This document shows positions 8,726 to 15,895 of a DNA stretch of 37,362 nt, in pieces. Position 1 is the stretch's first letter. Every line of letters starts with the position of its first letter. The notes under the pieces are model-generated. The model worked only from the letters and a program-made list of their open reading frames with translations, did not search any database and had not been told where the DNA came from. The position numbers were made by a program, and so were the translations under genes. The stretch is from an uncultured Eubacteriales bacterium (GTDB taxonomy: Bacteria; Bacillota; Clostridia; Oscillospirales; Oscillospiraceae), in NCBI GenBank assembly GCA_900546485.1, contig URDK01000018.1:1-37362 (forward strand). The letters are read 5' to 3'.

Positions 8726-8749
8726 GGAGGAAGCCGAAAGGCTTCCTCC
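8726..8749. terminator. Bidirectional terminator between convergent genes
   Basis: A perfect 10-bp stem (8726-8735 with 8740-8749) is closed by a GAAA tetraloop. Leftward it is followed by TTTTCATATTTT, rightward by a weaker AATTTT. It sits between the stop codons of the activator (8722) and the acyl-CoA dehydrogenase (8768), so it can end both units. Confidence 0.85.
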
Positions 8750-8767
8750 GTCTGAATTTTCCGGATG

Positions 8768-9907
8768 TTACTTGAGCAGCTGCTTGGCTGCGGACTTGAT
8801 GAGAATCTCGTCTGTGCCGCCGCCGATACGCATGACGCGCACATCGCGCCACGTGCGGGAGACGCGGCTGTCCTCGGTGTAGCCGATGCCGCCCATGATC
8901 TGCATTGCGTCGTCACAGACCTCGAAGGCCGCCTGGGCACAGTAGATCTTACAGAGATTGGCGGAGGTCTGAATGGAGATGTTGTTGTCCTTCTCCCAGG
9001 CGCACTTGTAGACAAAGTTACGCATGTTCTCAATCTTGATCTTCATCTGGACCAGCTTCTCCTGAATCATCTGGAAGCTGCCGATGGGCTTGCCGAACTG
9101 TATGCGCTGCTTGGCGTAGCTGAGAGCGTCGTTGTAAGCACACTCGGCCATGCCGACGGCGGAGCAGGCCATGAGCAGACGCTCGACCTCGAAGTTCTTC
9201 ATGAGCTGCATAAAGCCGTTGCCCTCTACGCCGACCAGGGCGTTTTCGTCAACCTCGACGTTCTCAAGGTACACGTCGCAGAAGCTGCCGGTCAGCTTCC
9301 AGCCGATCTTGTGCATCTTGGTGATCTTCACACCAGGGGCGTCCAGGGGGACCATCCACATGGAGGCGGACTGATAGGGGGACTTGCCGCTGTCCTTGTC
9401 CATGGTGAGGAAAAGTATGTACTTTGCCTCGTCGGCGGCGGTTATGAAGCACTTGTGGCCGTTGAGATAGACCTTGCCGTCCTTGCGCGTGGCGGTGGAG
9501 GTGATGGCAAGGCTGTCGGAACCGGCTTGTGGTTCAGTGAAACCGAGGCAGAAGGCTTTAGCCTGCTTGGTGAGGGTATCAAAGACCGCCTTCTGGTGGT
9601 ACTCATTGCCGAAAGTGAGCATGTCGTCTATCTCGAGCATGGCCCCGATTCGGTTGGGGTAGCCGCGGGAGTTGAACTTCTCGTTCACGAGCATCATGGT
9701 GAGGCAGTCCAAGGGAGTGCCGCCAAATTCCTCTGGCAGGCCCAAAAGGCCGAGACCGGCCTCGTTGAGTGCGTCGAAGAACTCGTCGGGGAGGCGGTGC
9801 TCGTCGTAGCACTTTTTGAGGTACTTCTCGTCGAAGCCGCAGTTGTCCAGAAACTCGTCAACGCTCTCAAGCAGCAGCTCCTGTTCTTCGGTAAGTTTGA
9901 AATTCAT
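8768..9907 (-). CDS. caiA: CaiA-like acyl-CoA dehydrogenase / enoyl-CoA reductase
   Basis: This gene encodes a 379-residue flavoprotein with the length and sequence pattern of E. coli CaiA (380 aa), the crotonobetainyl-CoA reductase. FAD- and substrate-binding segments are visible at FTEPQAGSD (123-131), NGHKCFITAA (149-158), RIQFGKPIGSFQMIQEKL (268-285) and MQIMGGIGYTED (335-346). The usual C-terminal catalytic glutamate position reads IGGGTDE (361-367), with glycine in its place, as in CaiA. Glu242 in FEVERLLMA lies where isovaleryl-CoA dehydrogenase carries its base. It would reduce an enoyl-CoA with electrons from FixAB. The start at 9907 follows TAAAGGAG. It is the last gene of the fix operon, 27 bases after the flavin reductase. 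Confidence 0.88.
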   Translation of the reverse strand: MNFKLTEEQELLLESVDEFLDNCGFDEKYLKKCYDEHRLPDEFFDALNEAGLGLLGLPEEFGGTPLDCLTMMLVNEKFNSRGYPNRIGAMLEIDDMLTFGNEYHQKAVFDTLTKQAKAFCLGFTEPQAGSDSLAITSTATRKDGKVYLNGHKCFITAADEAKYILFLTMDKDSGKSPYQSASMWMVPLDAPGVKITKMHKIGWKLTGSFCDVYLENVEVDENALVGVEGNGFMQLMKNFEVERLLMACSAVGMAECAYNDALSYAKQRIQFGKPIGSFQMIQEKLVQMKIKIENMRNFVYKCAWEKDNNISIQTSANLCKIYCAQAAFEVCDDAMQIMGGIGYTEDSRVSRTWRDVRVMRIGGGTDEILIKSAAKQLLK

Positions 9908-9934
9908 AATTATTCTCCTTTAGTCAATTTATTC

Positions 9935-11968
9935 TTATATTTTGCTTGCAATGTTGTAAGCGGAGCGGATGGCATCGGCTATCTTACCGACGGTAACGGC
10001 GTCGCCCACCACATCGACGTGACTGAAGAGACCCTGGAGCTTCTCGGCCATGTCTCCGCTGGGACGGGCGCCGGCGGCCATTACGACCGTGTCCGCGGGG
10101 ATGAGCTTCTCGCCGTCATCGCCGAAGACGGTGACGCCCGCCTTGGATATGGATACGACGCGGGTGTCCTTGAGCATCTCCACGCCGAGCTGGCGGCAGC
10201 GGGCCATGATCGACCAGCGGCAGCCCGGAGTGATGTCCGCCGCGAGCTTCTGCTGCATCTCGACCACGGAGACCTTCTTGGAGCCGGTGTTCAGCAGCTC
10301 CTTGAGTTTCTCGTAGGGCTCAGCGTCGTAGATCATCATGAACCTGAGCTGCTCGGCAGAGATGGTGCCCATTTCCGCAATGAACATGGCGGTCTCGACA
10401 CCGGTGGCGCCGCCGCCGATGACGACGACGTTCCTGCCCACGGAGGCCGTGCCGGCGAGAACGTCCCAGGCGTTGACAACGTCGGAGCTCTCCTCAATGG
10501 GGATGGACGGCATGAACGCCTTGGCGCCGCAGGCGAGGACCACGCGGTCATACTGACCCTTCACGGCGGTGAGATTCTCCACGGTCGCCTCCTTGTTGAG
10601 GACGATGTCCACGCCCAGACGGCGGCACTCGGAATCGAGCCACTGGGTGAGCAGGCGGATTTCCTTGCGCCTCGGCGGGGTGGAGGAGAGCATGGTCAGG
10701 CCGATGGTGCGGTTCAGCTTCTCCCAGATCGTGACCTTGTGGCCGCGCAGCGCGGCGACGCGGGCAAACTCCATTCCGGCGGGGCCGGCGCCGATGACGA
10801 GTATATTCTCGGGGGTGTCGCTCTTGACCTCGGTGGGGAGCAGGTCGTTTTCGTCCATGAGATCGATCTCGTTGTTGCACTCGGCGTTGCCAATGCAGCC
10901 GGCGGTCTTGTGCTTCATTATCATGTCAAGGCAGTACTCGTTGCAGCCAATGCAGGGACGGATCTCGTTCTTACGGCCCTCGGTGGCCTTCTTTGCGATG
11001 TTCGGGTCGGCGAGGAAGGGCCTGCCCATGACGGCCATGTCCACGTCTCCGCTCTCGACCAGGCGTTCTGCGCTGTCTATGTTCAGGCGCATGCCCTGCA
11101 TGACGACGCAGCCGACGCGCTTTTTGATCTGCCTGCCGAGGTATGCCCAGGTAGCGTGGGGCAGCTCCATGGTGACCAGCGGCACTGCGGACTCGTGCCA
11201 GCCTGCGGTGACGGAGATGGCGTCCAGATAGCCGGTCTTATCCAGGTACTCGCAGATCTCGGCCATGTCGTCGCCGCTGCAGCTGCCGGGCATGAGGTCA
11301 TTGCCGCTGACGCGGATCTGGATGGGCACGTCCGGGCCCACGGCCTCGCGGACGGCGGCGAGCGTCTCGACCATGAAGCGGGTGCGTCCTTCGAGGTCGC
11401 CGCCGTATTCGTCGGTGCGCTTGTTCGTCAGCGGGGAGAAAAACTGACCGAAGAGATAGCCGGAGTTGGTCTCGATCTCGATGCCGTCAAAGCCTGCCTC
11501 CATAGCCAGCTTCGCCGCCTGGGCCTGCCAGTCTACAAACTCGTGAATCTCATCGATGGTGAGCTCCCTGGGCATCTCGTAGCCGGTGTACCTGGAGGGG
11601 ATGGCGGAGGGGGCGACGGCCTGCTGATTCATGTGAGTGGCCTGCTTGGAGTAGCGACCGGTGTGCATGAGCTGGGCGAACATCTTGCTGCCCTCGGCGT
11701 GCACCGCGTCCGTGACCTTGCGGAGCGAGGGGACATAGCTTTCGTCAAACAGCAGCGCGCCGTCGTGGGGGTTGTAGCGTACGCGGTCCCACTGGATGTT
11801 GGCGAACACGATGAGTCCGGCCCCGCCCCTGGCGCGGCGGCGGAAGAACTCGACGTCCCTCTCCGTGGCAAAGCCGTCCTTGGTGTTGCCGACGCTCATG
11901 GGGGCCATGACTATCCTGTTTTTGAGTTCCAGCTTGTTGATGCGTATGGGCTGATAGAGCTTGTTCAT
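9935..11968 (-). CDS. FadH-type 2-enoate/2,4-dienoyl-CoA reductase (Old Yellow family)
   Basis: This gene encodes a 677-residue iron-sulfur flavoenzyme with three parts. Residues 1-335 form an FMN barrel of the Old Yellow type (NRIVMAPM at 17-24, HTGRYS at 102-107, SPLTNKRTDEYGG at 178-190, MGRPFLADP at 314-322). A 4Fe-4S motif follows with Cys339, Cys342, Cys346 and Cys358. The rest is an FAD/NAD(P)H domain with VIGAGPAG (391-398) and VIGGGATG (516-523). This architecture reduces conjugated C=C bonds with NAD(P)H, as in FadH, enoate reductase and bile-acid BaiCD/BaiH. The active-site strand reads ETNSGYL, keeping the Tyr171 position but not the His pair of many relatives; FadH also lacks that pair. 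The start at 11968 has AGGAGG upstream. Its place between fixB and the CaiA-like gene suggests a second reduction step or an NADH entry point. Confidence 0.88.
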   Translation of the reverse strand: MNKLYQPIRINKLELKNRIVMAPMSVGNTKDGFATERDVEFFRRRARGGAGLIVFANIQWDRVRYNPHDGALLFDESYVPSLRKVTDAVHAEGSKMFAQLMHTGRYSKQATHMNQQAVAPSAIPSRYTGYEMPRELTIDEIHEFVDWQAQAAKLAMEAGFDGIEIETNSGYLFGQFFSPLTNKRTDEYGGDLEGRTRFMVETLAAVREAVGPDVPIQIRVSGNDLMPGSCSGDDMAEICEYLDKTGYLDAISVTAGWHESAVPLVTMELPHATWAYLGRQIKKRVGCVVMQGMRLNIDSAERLVESGDVDMAVMGRPFLADPNIAKKATEGRKNEIRPCIGCNEYCLDMIMKHKTAGCIGNAECNNEIDLMDENDLLPTEVKSDTPENILVIGAGPAGMEFARVAALRGHKVTIWEKLNRTIGLTMLSSTPPRRKEIRLLTQWLDSECRRLGVDIVLNKEATVENLTAVKGQYDRVVLACGAKAFMPSIPIEESSDVVNAWDVLAGTASVGRNVVVIGGGATGVETAMFIAEMGTISAEQLRFMMIYDAEPYEKLKELLNTGSKKVSVVEMQQKLAADITPGCRWSIMARCRQLGVEMLKDTRVVSISKAGVTVFGDDGEKLIPADTVVMAAGARPSGDMAEKLQGLFSHVDVVGDAVTVGKIADAIRSAYNIASKI

Positions 11969-11983
11969 ATTTGTCCTCCTGTG

Positions 11984-12886
11984 TCAGTCGAGCTTTTCAA
12001 TTATCGCGGAGAGCGCCTGATACATGTCTCCGACTATACCATAGTCGCACTGCGAGAATATGGGCGCGTTTTTGTCCTTGTTTATCGCGATGATGACTCC
12101 GGCCTCATTCACGCCGACCATGTGCTGGACCTGGCCGGAGATGCCGGCGGCGATGTATACATCGGGACGGATCATAATACCGGAGACTCCGACGTAGCGC
12201 TCACGCCCGAGCAGGTGGTCCTCCTCAGCGAGCGGCCTTGTGCAGGCGACTTCAGCGCCCAGCTTTTCCGCAAAACCGGCTATGAGCCGCAGGTCGTCCT
12301 CGGATTTGACGCCGCGGCCCACGCCGAGCACCTTCTTTGCGGCGGGGAGATTGCTTTCCTGAACGGGCTTCTCGCTGCGCCCCTCAAAGACCACGCCCGG
12401 CTGCTCCGCGGGGGAAACGGCCTCGGCCCCGGCAACGTCTGCGGCTGCGGCGGGGGAGAATATCCCGCGCCCGATGCAGACAACCGCCGGAAGCTCGGAG
12501 GCCTCCGTTTTAATTGCGCTGCCGCCGTAGACCATGCGCGTGGAGAGCACCTTGCCGTCCTCGATGCTCAGACCGGTGGAGTCGGTCATCGGGCTCCTGC
12601 CCAGAGCGGCGGAGATGGCGGCGGCCATGAGCCGGCCGTTCTTGTTCAGCTCCACAAGTATGAGTTCGGCTCCGGCTGCTGCGGCAAGCTCGGCGACGGT
12701 TTGCGCTACCGCGGAGCTGCCGGCGGAGCCGTTCACAACGGTGTACTTTTCGACACAAGCGGGAAACTGTATATTCGCGGTTGCGATTAGCTCGGAGTGC
12801 TCTGCCATCTCAGCCGCGCCGGAGGCAAGCTCGGCAGCGGCGGCGAAGTCACCGGCGATTATAATGGCTTTTTTGACTTTGCCCAT
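11984..12886 (-). CDS. fixB: Electron transfer flavoprotein alpha subunit FixB
   Basis: This gene encodes the 300-residue alpha subunit of an electron transfer flavoprotein. The C-terminal FAD domain is clear: CTRPLAEEDHLLGRERYVGV, GISGQVQHMVG, AINKDKNAPIF and DYGIVGD follow in the family order. These segments match E. coli FixB more closely than general EtfA. The N-terminal part carries MVYGG, also found in FixB. With FixA it forms a soluble dimer that passes electrons to the CaiA-like reductase. The start at 12886 follows GGAGGTG; the longer frame begins at 12955 inside fixA and is less likely. It lies 16 bases after fixA and 15 before the reductase gene. No fixC or fixX homologue is present in the window, so the electron source is not visible. 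Confidence 0.92.
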   Translation of the reverse strand: MGKVKKAIIIAGDFAAAAELASGAAEMAEHSELIATANIQFPACVEKYTVVNGSAGSSAVAQTVAELAAAAGAELILVELNKNGRLMAAAISAALGRSPMTDSTGLSIEDGKVLSTRMVYGGSAIKTEASELPAVVCIGRGIFSPAAAADVAGAEAVSPAEQPGVVFEGRSEKPVQESNLPAAKKVLGVGRGVKSEDDLRLIAGFAEKLGAEVACTRPLAEEDHLLGRERYVGVSGIMIRPDVYIAAGISGQVQHMVGVNEAGVIIAINKDKNAPIFSQCDYGIVGDMYQALSAIIEKLD

Positions 12887-12902
12887 TGTTTTCACCTCCA
12901 AA

Positions 12903-13658
12903 TCAAATGACCTTCTTGATCTGCGCTGCGATCGTCTCGGCGGCGTTGTCGTCAAGAGCCTCGAAGATAATGTTCTTCCTCTCGCACTTATCGGGGGCGA
13001 GCACGCTTACTGTGCTAGTGCCATCGGCCACGGGGGAAATGTCCTCGATGACCTCCACGGGCTTCTTGCCGGCGCCGAGGATCTCCTTCATGGAGGGGAT
13101 CTTGGGGCGGTTTATGTCGGCGGTGACGGAAAATACCGCGGGCAGGGTGACGGAATAGTGCTCATCCTCATGCTCGAGGCTCCTCGTGACCTTTGCATTA
13201 CCGCCGTCCACGGATATGGAGGAGACGGCGTTGAGAGTGGGCCAGCCGAGGAGAGAGCCCGTGAGGGAGCCTGTCACCTGCGCGTACATGTCGCCGGAGC
13301 CCTCGCCGAAAAGGACGAGGTCCACGTCTCCGAGTCTGCGAATGGCTTCTGCAAGGGCGGAGGCCGTCACATAGGAACCGCAGCTATCAAAACCGGCAGC
13401 CTTGACGCCGACCATCTTAGCGGGCCCTCTTGAGAGAATGGCCTTGCGCAGCTTCGAGTTGTCGATGATGTCTCCGGAGGCGGTGAGCGCAACGACCTCC
13501 GCCTCGCAGCAGGCGGCAATGTCCATCGCCGCCTGAACGGCGTTCAAATCGTATTGTCCAATACCATACGCGGCGCCGCTGAAATCCAACGCCCTGTCGC
13601 CGCGAGAGGAGATGCTCTGTTCGTCCGGTACATTTTTGTAGCAGACCACAATTTTCAT
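12903..13658 (-). CDS. fixA: Electron transfer flavoprotein beta subunit FixA
   Basis: This gene encodes the 251-residue beta subunit partner of FixB. It follows E. coli FixA (256 aa) closely: MKIVVCYKNVPDEQSI at the start, ALDFSGAAYGIGQYDLNAVQ (23-42), LSRGP in the first third, ADINRPKIPSMKEILGAGKK in the last third, and a KKVI C-terminus. The protein binds a nucleotide and docks on FixB. The chosen ATG (13658) has GAAGGA upstream; an ATG nine bases earlier abuts its own purine tract. It is the first gene of the fixA-fixB-reductase-dehydrogenase operon. A sigma-54 element at 13705-13720 places the predicted start of transcription about 37 bases upstream. Confidence 0.92.
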   Translation of the reverse strand: MKIVVCYKNVPDEQSISSRGDRALDFSGAAYGIGQYDLNAVQAAMDIAACCEAEVVALTASGDIIDNSKLRKAILSRGPAKMVGVKAAGFDSCGSYVTASALAEAIRRLGDVDLVLFGEGSGDMYAQVTGSLTGSLLGWPTLNAVSSISVDGGNAKVTRSLEHEDEHYSVTLPAVFSVTADINRPKIPSMKEILGAGKKPVEVIEDISPVADGTSTVSVLAPDKCERKNIIFEALDDNAAETIAAQIKKVI

Positions 13659-13704
13659 TTCCTTCATCCTTTCCTTGCACGTCTGGGTATGCAAAAAAGA
13701 TTTT

Positions 13705-13720
13705 AGCAATATTCGCGCCA
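13705..13720 (-). promoter_or_regulatory. Sigma-54 (-24/-12) promoter of the fixA operon
   Basis: Read on the minus strand, this is TGGCGCG-N4-TTGCT, with exact RpoN spacing and only one departure from the fixed consensus bases. It agrees with the element at 6485-6500 at about 16 of 19 positions, including flanking bases (TTTGGCG and TTGCTA shared). Transcription would begin near 13695. The two matching elements around one enhancer-binding protein gene define a small regulon. Confidence 0.85.
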
Positions 13721-13853
13721 AATTACGAAAGACGAAAATTTTACATAGGAGAAGGACGTGAAAAAAGATATTGACTTAAGATTATTTATACTGAAATTAC
13801 AAAACTTGCTGGTTGCACATCAGCTACAAAACTCAGGTACACTATGAATAAGC

Positions 13854-13892
13854 AAAGAGCTGACTGATATATGTTATCAGTCAGCTCTTTTT
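13854..13892. terminator. Strong symmetrical hairpin, terminator in either direction
   Basis: A perfect 16-bp stem (13854-13869 with 13875-13890) encloses a 5-base loop. It begins with AAA and ends with TTTTT, so it would work in both directions. Leftward, it could stop transcripts entering the fixA regulatory region. Rightward, it could end a short RNA starting near 13780-13800. Confidence 0.7.
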
Positions 13893-14030
13893 ATCATTAA
13901 CAAACACAGCTTATTGACTGGTTTTTGTACCTCGTGGGTTCTCTGGAAATATATAATATGGCTAACACTCTGATGAAGGCTGCATAGGCGACGCGTCCTA
14001 GGTCCCGCTACGGAGCAAAAGACATACTAA

Positions 14031-14064
14031 CCGCCCCGGCGAACAATCGCCGGGGCGGATTTTT
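14031..14064 (+). terminator. GC-rich intrinsic terminator
   Basis: A perfect 12-bp GC-rich stem (14031-14042 with 14047-14058) with an ACAA loop is followed rightward by ATTTTT. The T run lies only on the plus-strand side, although the gene to its right (marR) reads leftward. It therefore appears to serve a plus-strand transcript that has no annotated gene. The stem could still stop leftward marR transcripts weakly. Confidence 0.7.
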
Positions 14065-14105
14065 GCAGCTTTGATTTTGGGCCAGAGGTTTATGACTCAG
14101 GCTTC

Positions 14106-14540
14106 TCACTCATCCTGCGCTATCGTAGTCTCGGCGGCGAGGAGCAGGAGACGCTTGAATTCGGTGCGCTCGGTTTCTGTCATACGCTCCGTCATGCGCT
14201 CAAAGCAGGCCTCTATCTGCTCCTGCACATGCGGATATGCCGCCCAGGCCTTCTCTGTGGGCCTTATATCAAATGTGCGCTTGTCTTTAGGGTTCGTACT
14301 GCGCACTATGAAGCCAAGCTCTGCTAGCTTCGTCACCGTCTTTGCAATTACGCTCTTATCAAGGCCGAGTCGCTTTGTTATCTCATCCTGGGTCAGTTGT
14401 TCGTAGTCGCAGACTATCAGAATGACAACGGCCTGCGCCGCCGTAAGGTCGTACTGCACGCAGCCTTCGCTAAGCCAGATGTGCGACTTCCTGTACAATA
14501 TCGATATCGCCTTGAACGGGCTGTCCATTATCCCGGTCAT
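14106..14540 (-). CDS. MarR-family transcriptional repressor
   Basis: This gene encodes a 144-residue winged-helix regulator of normal MarR length. The DNA-binding domain covers roughly 33-105: LTAAQAVVILIV, QLTQDEITKRLGLDKSVIAKTVTKL (recognition helix region) and the wing NPKDKRT. Helices at both ends provide the dimer interface. The start at 14540 has AAGGAGG eight bases upstream; the frame is open much further upstream, but that part crosses the promoter and operator. It is divergent from an MFS exporter-like gene. Operators of the same sequence lie over both promoters, so it most likely represses itself and the transporter, with release by a small molecule (inference from family and layout). 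Confidence 0.9.
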   Translation of the reverse strand: MTGIMDSPFKAISILYRKSHIWLSEGCVQYDLTAAQAVVILIVCDYEQLTQDEITKRLGLDKSVIAKTVTKLAELGFIVRSTNPKDKRTFDIRPTEKAWAAYPHVQEQIEACFERMTERMTETERTEFKRLLLLAAETTIAQDE

Positions 14541-14570
14541 AGCTTTCGCCTCCTTCGCGCTTACGGGCAC

Positions 14571-14599
14571 ATTATACACCGATAAAGTGGCAGTTGCAA
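14571..14599 (-). promoter_or_regulatory. Promoter of marR
   Basis: Read leftward, TTGCAA (14599-14594), 17 bases and a perfect TATAAT (14576-14571) form a clear sigma-70-type promoter. The -35 hexamer lies inside the operator at 14587-14600, which fits autorepression. Confidence 0.85.
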
Positions 14600-14600
14600 C
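14587..14600. promoter_or_regulatory. MarR operator O1
   Basis: GTGGCAGTTGCAAC differs in one base from the core of the perfect palindrome at 14639-14664 (GTGGCAGTTGCCAC). It covers the -35 box of marR. The overlapping palindromes AGTTGCAACT and CAACTAGTTG (14592-14607) extend the symmetry toward the MFS promoter. Confidence 0.7.
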
Positions 14601-14606
14601 TAGTTG

Positions 14607-14635
14607 TTGACTTGCACCTTCGGTTGTGATATACT
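14607..14635 (+). promoter_or_regulatory. Promoter of the MFS gene
   Basis: TTGACT (14607-14612), 17 bases and TATACT (14630-14635) match the housekeeping consensus. The start of transcription, about 14642, falls inside operator O2, so a bound repressor would block initiation. Confidence 0.85.
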
Positions 14636-14638
14636 TCG

Positions 14639-14664
14639 TAAATGGTGGCAGTTGCCACCATTTA
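14639..14664. promoter_or_regulatory. MarR operator O2, perfect 26-bp palindrome
   Basis: Two 12-base arms flank a central GT with no mismatch (14639-14650 and 14653-14664; core GTGGCAGTTGCCAC). It lies directly downstream of the MFS -10 box, over the predicted transcription start. The length and position are typical of MarR repressor sites. Confidence 0.85.
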
Positions 14665-14694
14665 TTTGTTTGTATCGAAGGAGTATTGATAGCA

Positions 14695-15879
14695 TTGGAA
14701 AAAGCCGAAAAGATTTGGAACTGGAGGTTCATCCTCTTATTTATCACAAACTTACTGGTATTGGCTGCGTTTTACGCGTCCATCCCTATTATCCCCGTCT
14801 ACTGCCAGGAGATAGGTATCACGGGCTCAAAAGTCGGAATTGTGCTGACTGCGATGAGCGTGGCGACGGTGCTGTTCCGTCCCGTGGCGGGCTATCTGCT
14901 GGATAACTTCAACCGCTTCAAGGTGTATCTTATTTTTCTGGCGCTGTTTTGTCTGTCCTTCCCCGCGTTCATTGCATTCCCGGTGTTCGGGCTGCTCATC
15001 GTCGTGCGTCTCTACATGGGCGCGGTGTATTCCGTCTGCGCCTCGGCAACGATGACGATGGCGGGCGACGTGTTGCCCGCGGCGAAGGTGACTGAAGGCA
15101 TCAGCCGCTTTGCTTTCACGGTATCCATAGGCATGGCCGTTGGTCCCTACGTCGGGCTGCAGGTACAGGCAAACCTGAGCAGCACGGCTTCCTTCTGGAC
15201 GATCTTCGGCATAACCGTGGCCGCACTCATCTGCGTTGCCTGCTGCCGACTGCGCTATCCAAAGGTGCAGCGCCGGAAGTTCTCGCTCAAGGAGAGCATA
15301 TACAAGCCCGCGCTGCCCTTCATGCTGAACATGATGTTCCTGATGATACCCTACGGCGCGGTCATTGCCTACTCCTCCATTCTGGCACAGGAGAAGGACA
15401 TAATGTCCTGGCTGCCCTATTTCTACATCTGCCTTGTTGCCGGTATGCTCGTGTCGAAGCTCTCGACCCAAAAGGTCATTGACGCCGGCAAGTACAAGAC
15501 GCTGGTCTATGCCAGCATAGCGGTGCTAATTCTCACGATGCTGAGCTTCCTTTTCCTCGACACCGGACTGCATCTGCTCATAGCGGGCTTCTTCTTTGGC
15601 CTGGGCTATGGCATACTGCAGCCGCTATTCCAGTCCTTCGTCACCGGTACGACGCCGGGGCCGGAGCGCGGCGTTGCGAACTCCACCTATATGCTGTCCT
15701 ATGATATAGGTATAGGTATTGGCTCACTGGTAATGGGCTTCATGCAGGAGTCGATTGGCCTGACAAATGGCTTCGCGATAACCGCGATAGCCTACGTCGT
15801 TGGCATCATCGTTTTTGTGAGCTATGTTGACGGCTACTACCGCAAGCTGAGGCAGGGCCTTGGAGCTGCAAATTCCTGA
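14695..15879 (+). CDS. MFS transporter, probable drug or metabolite efflux pump
   Basis: This gene encodes a major facilitator protein of about 394 residues with twelve hydrophobic segments. The first loop has the motif-A-like stretch VLFRPVAGYLLDNFNRFK, and the second half repeats the pattern with FFFGLGYGILQPLFQSFV. Members with this profile usually export drugs or small metabolites by proton exchange, and control by a neighbouring MarR repressor favours that role. No ATG fits. The ribosome site GAAGGAG (14677-14683) points to TTG at 14695; another TTG at 14686 is only two bases from it. The frame extends back to an ATG at 14626, but that lies in the promoter. A terminator follows at 15896-15934. 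The substrate cannot be told. Confidence 0.85.
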   Translation: MEKAEKIWNWRFILLFITNLLVLAAFYASIPIIPVYCQEIGITGSKVGIVLTAMSVATVLFRPVAGYLLDNFNRFKVYLIFLALFCLSFPAFIAFPVFGLLIVVRLYMGAVYSVCASATMTMAGDVLPAAKVTEGISRFAFTVSIGMAVGPYVGLQVQANLSSTASFWTIFGITVAALICVACCRLRYPKVQRRKFSLKESIYKPALPFMLNMMFLMIPYGAVIAYSSILAQEKDIMSWLPYFYICLVAGMLVSKLSTQKVIDAGKYKTLVYASIAVLILTMLSFLFLDTGLHLLIAGFFFGLGYGILQPLFQSFVTGTTPGPERGVANSTYMLSYDIGIGIGSLVMGFMQESIGLTNGFAITAIAYVVGIIVFVSYVDGYYRKLRQGLGAANS

Positions 15880-15895
15880 TATTTTCTCCCTCCAT

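Larger units (their letters stand above)
13721..14105. other. Intergenic region without a recognised gene
   Basis: This stretch lies between the fixA promoter and the end of marR. It is AT-rich on the left and contains two strong hairpins (13854-13890 and 14031-14058). TTGACT occurs at 13771 and 13914 and TATAAT at 13952, but no pair has normal spacing. The rightward hairpin with its T run needs a transcript entering from the left, so one or two small RNAs are possible. It was compared by eye with tRNA, SRP RNA, tmRNA, RNase P and common riboswitch signatures, and none was recognised. No convincing open frame with a ribosome binding site is present. Confidence 0.4.

Noticed and set aside
10168..11968. 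Loss of the His pair in the Old Yellow-type active site as evidence of inactivity
   Set aside because: E. coli FadH also lacks this pair and is active, while the conserved tyrosine and the iron-sulfur cysteines are kept here.
8765..12790. Plus-strand open frame of 1341 codons
   Set aside because: It lies wholly opposite the dehydrogenase, enoate reductase and fixB genes and has a low-complexity Val/Gly/Ala/His/Leu-rich composition typical of a codon-bias shadow. The minus-strand genes have ribosome sites and recognised domains.
13890..14064. tRNA, SRP RNA, tmRNA, RNase P or known riboswitch
   Set aside because: The region lacks the tRNA T-loop, the SRP GGAAGGAAGCAG apex, and the signature strings of RNase P, tmRNA and common riboswitches. 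It is listed only as an unassigned hairpin region.
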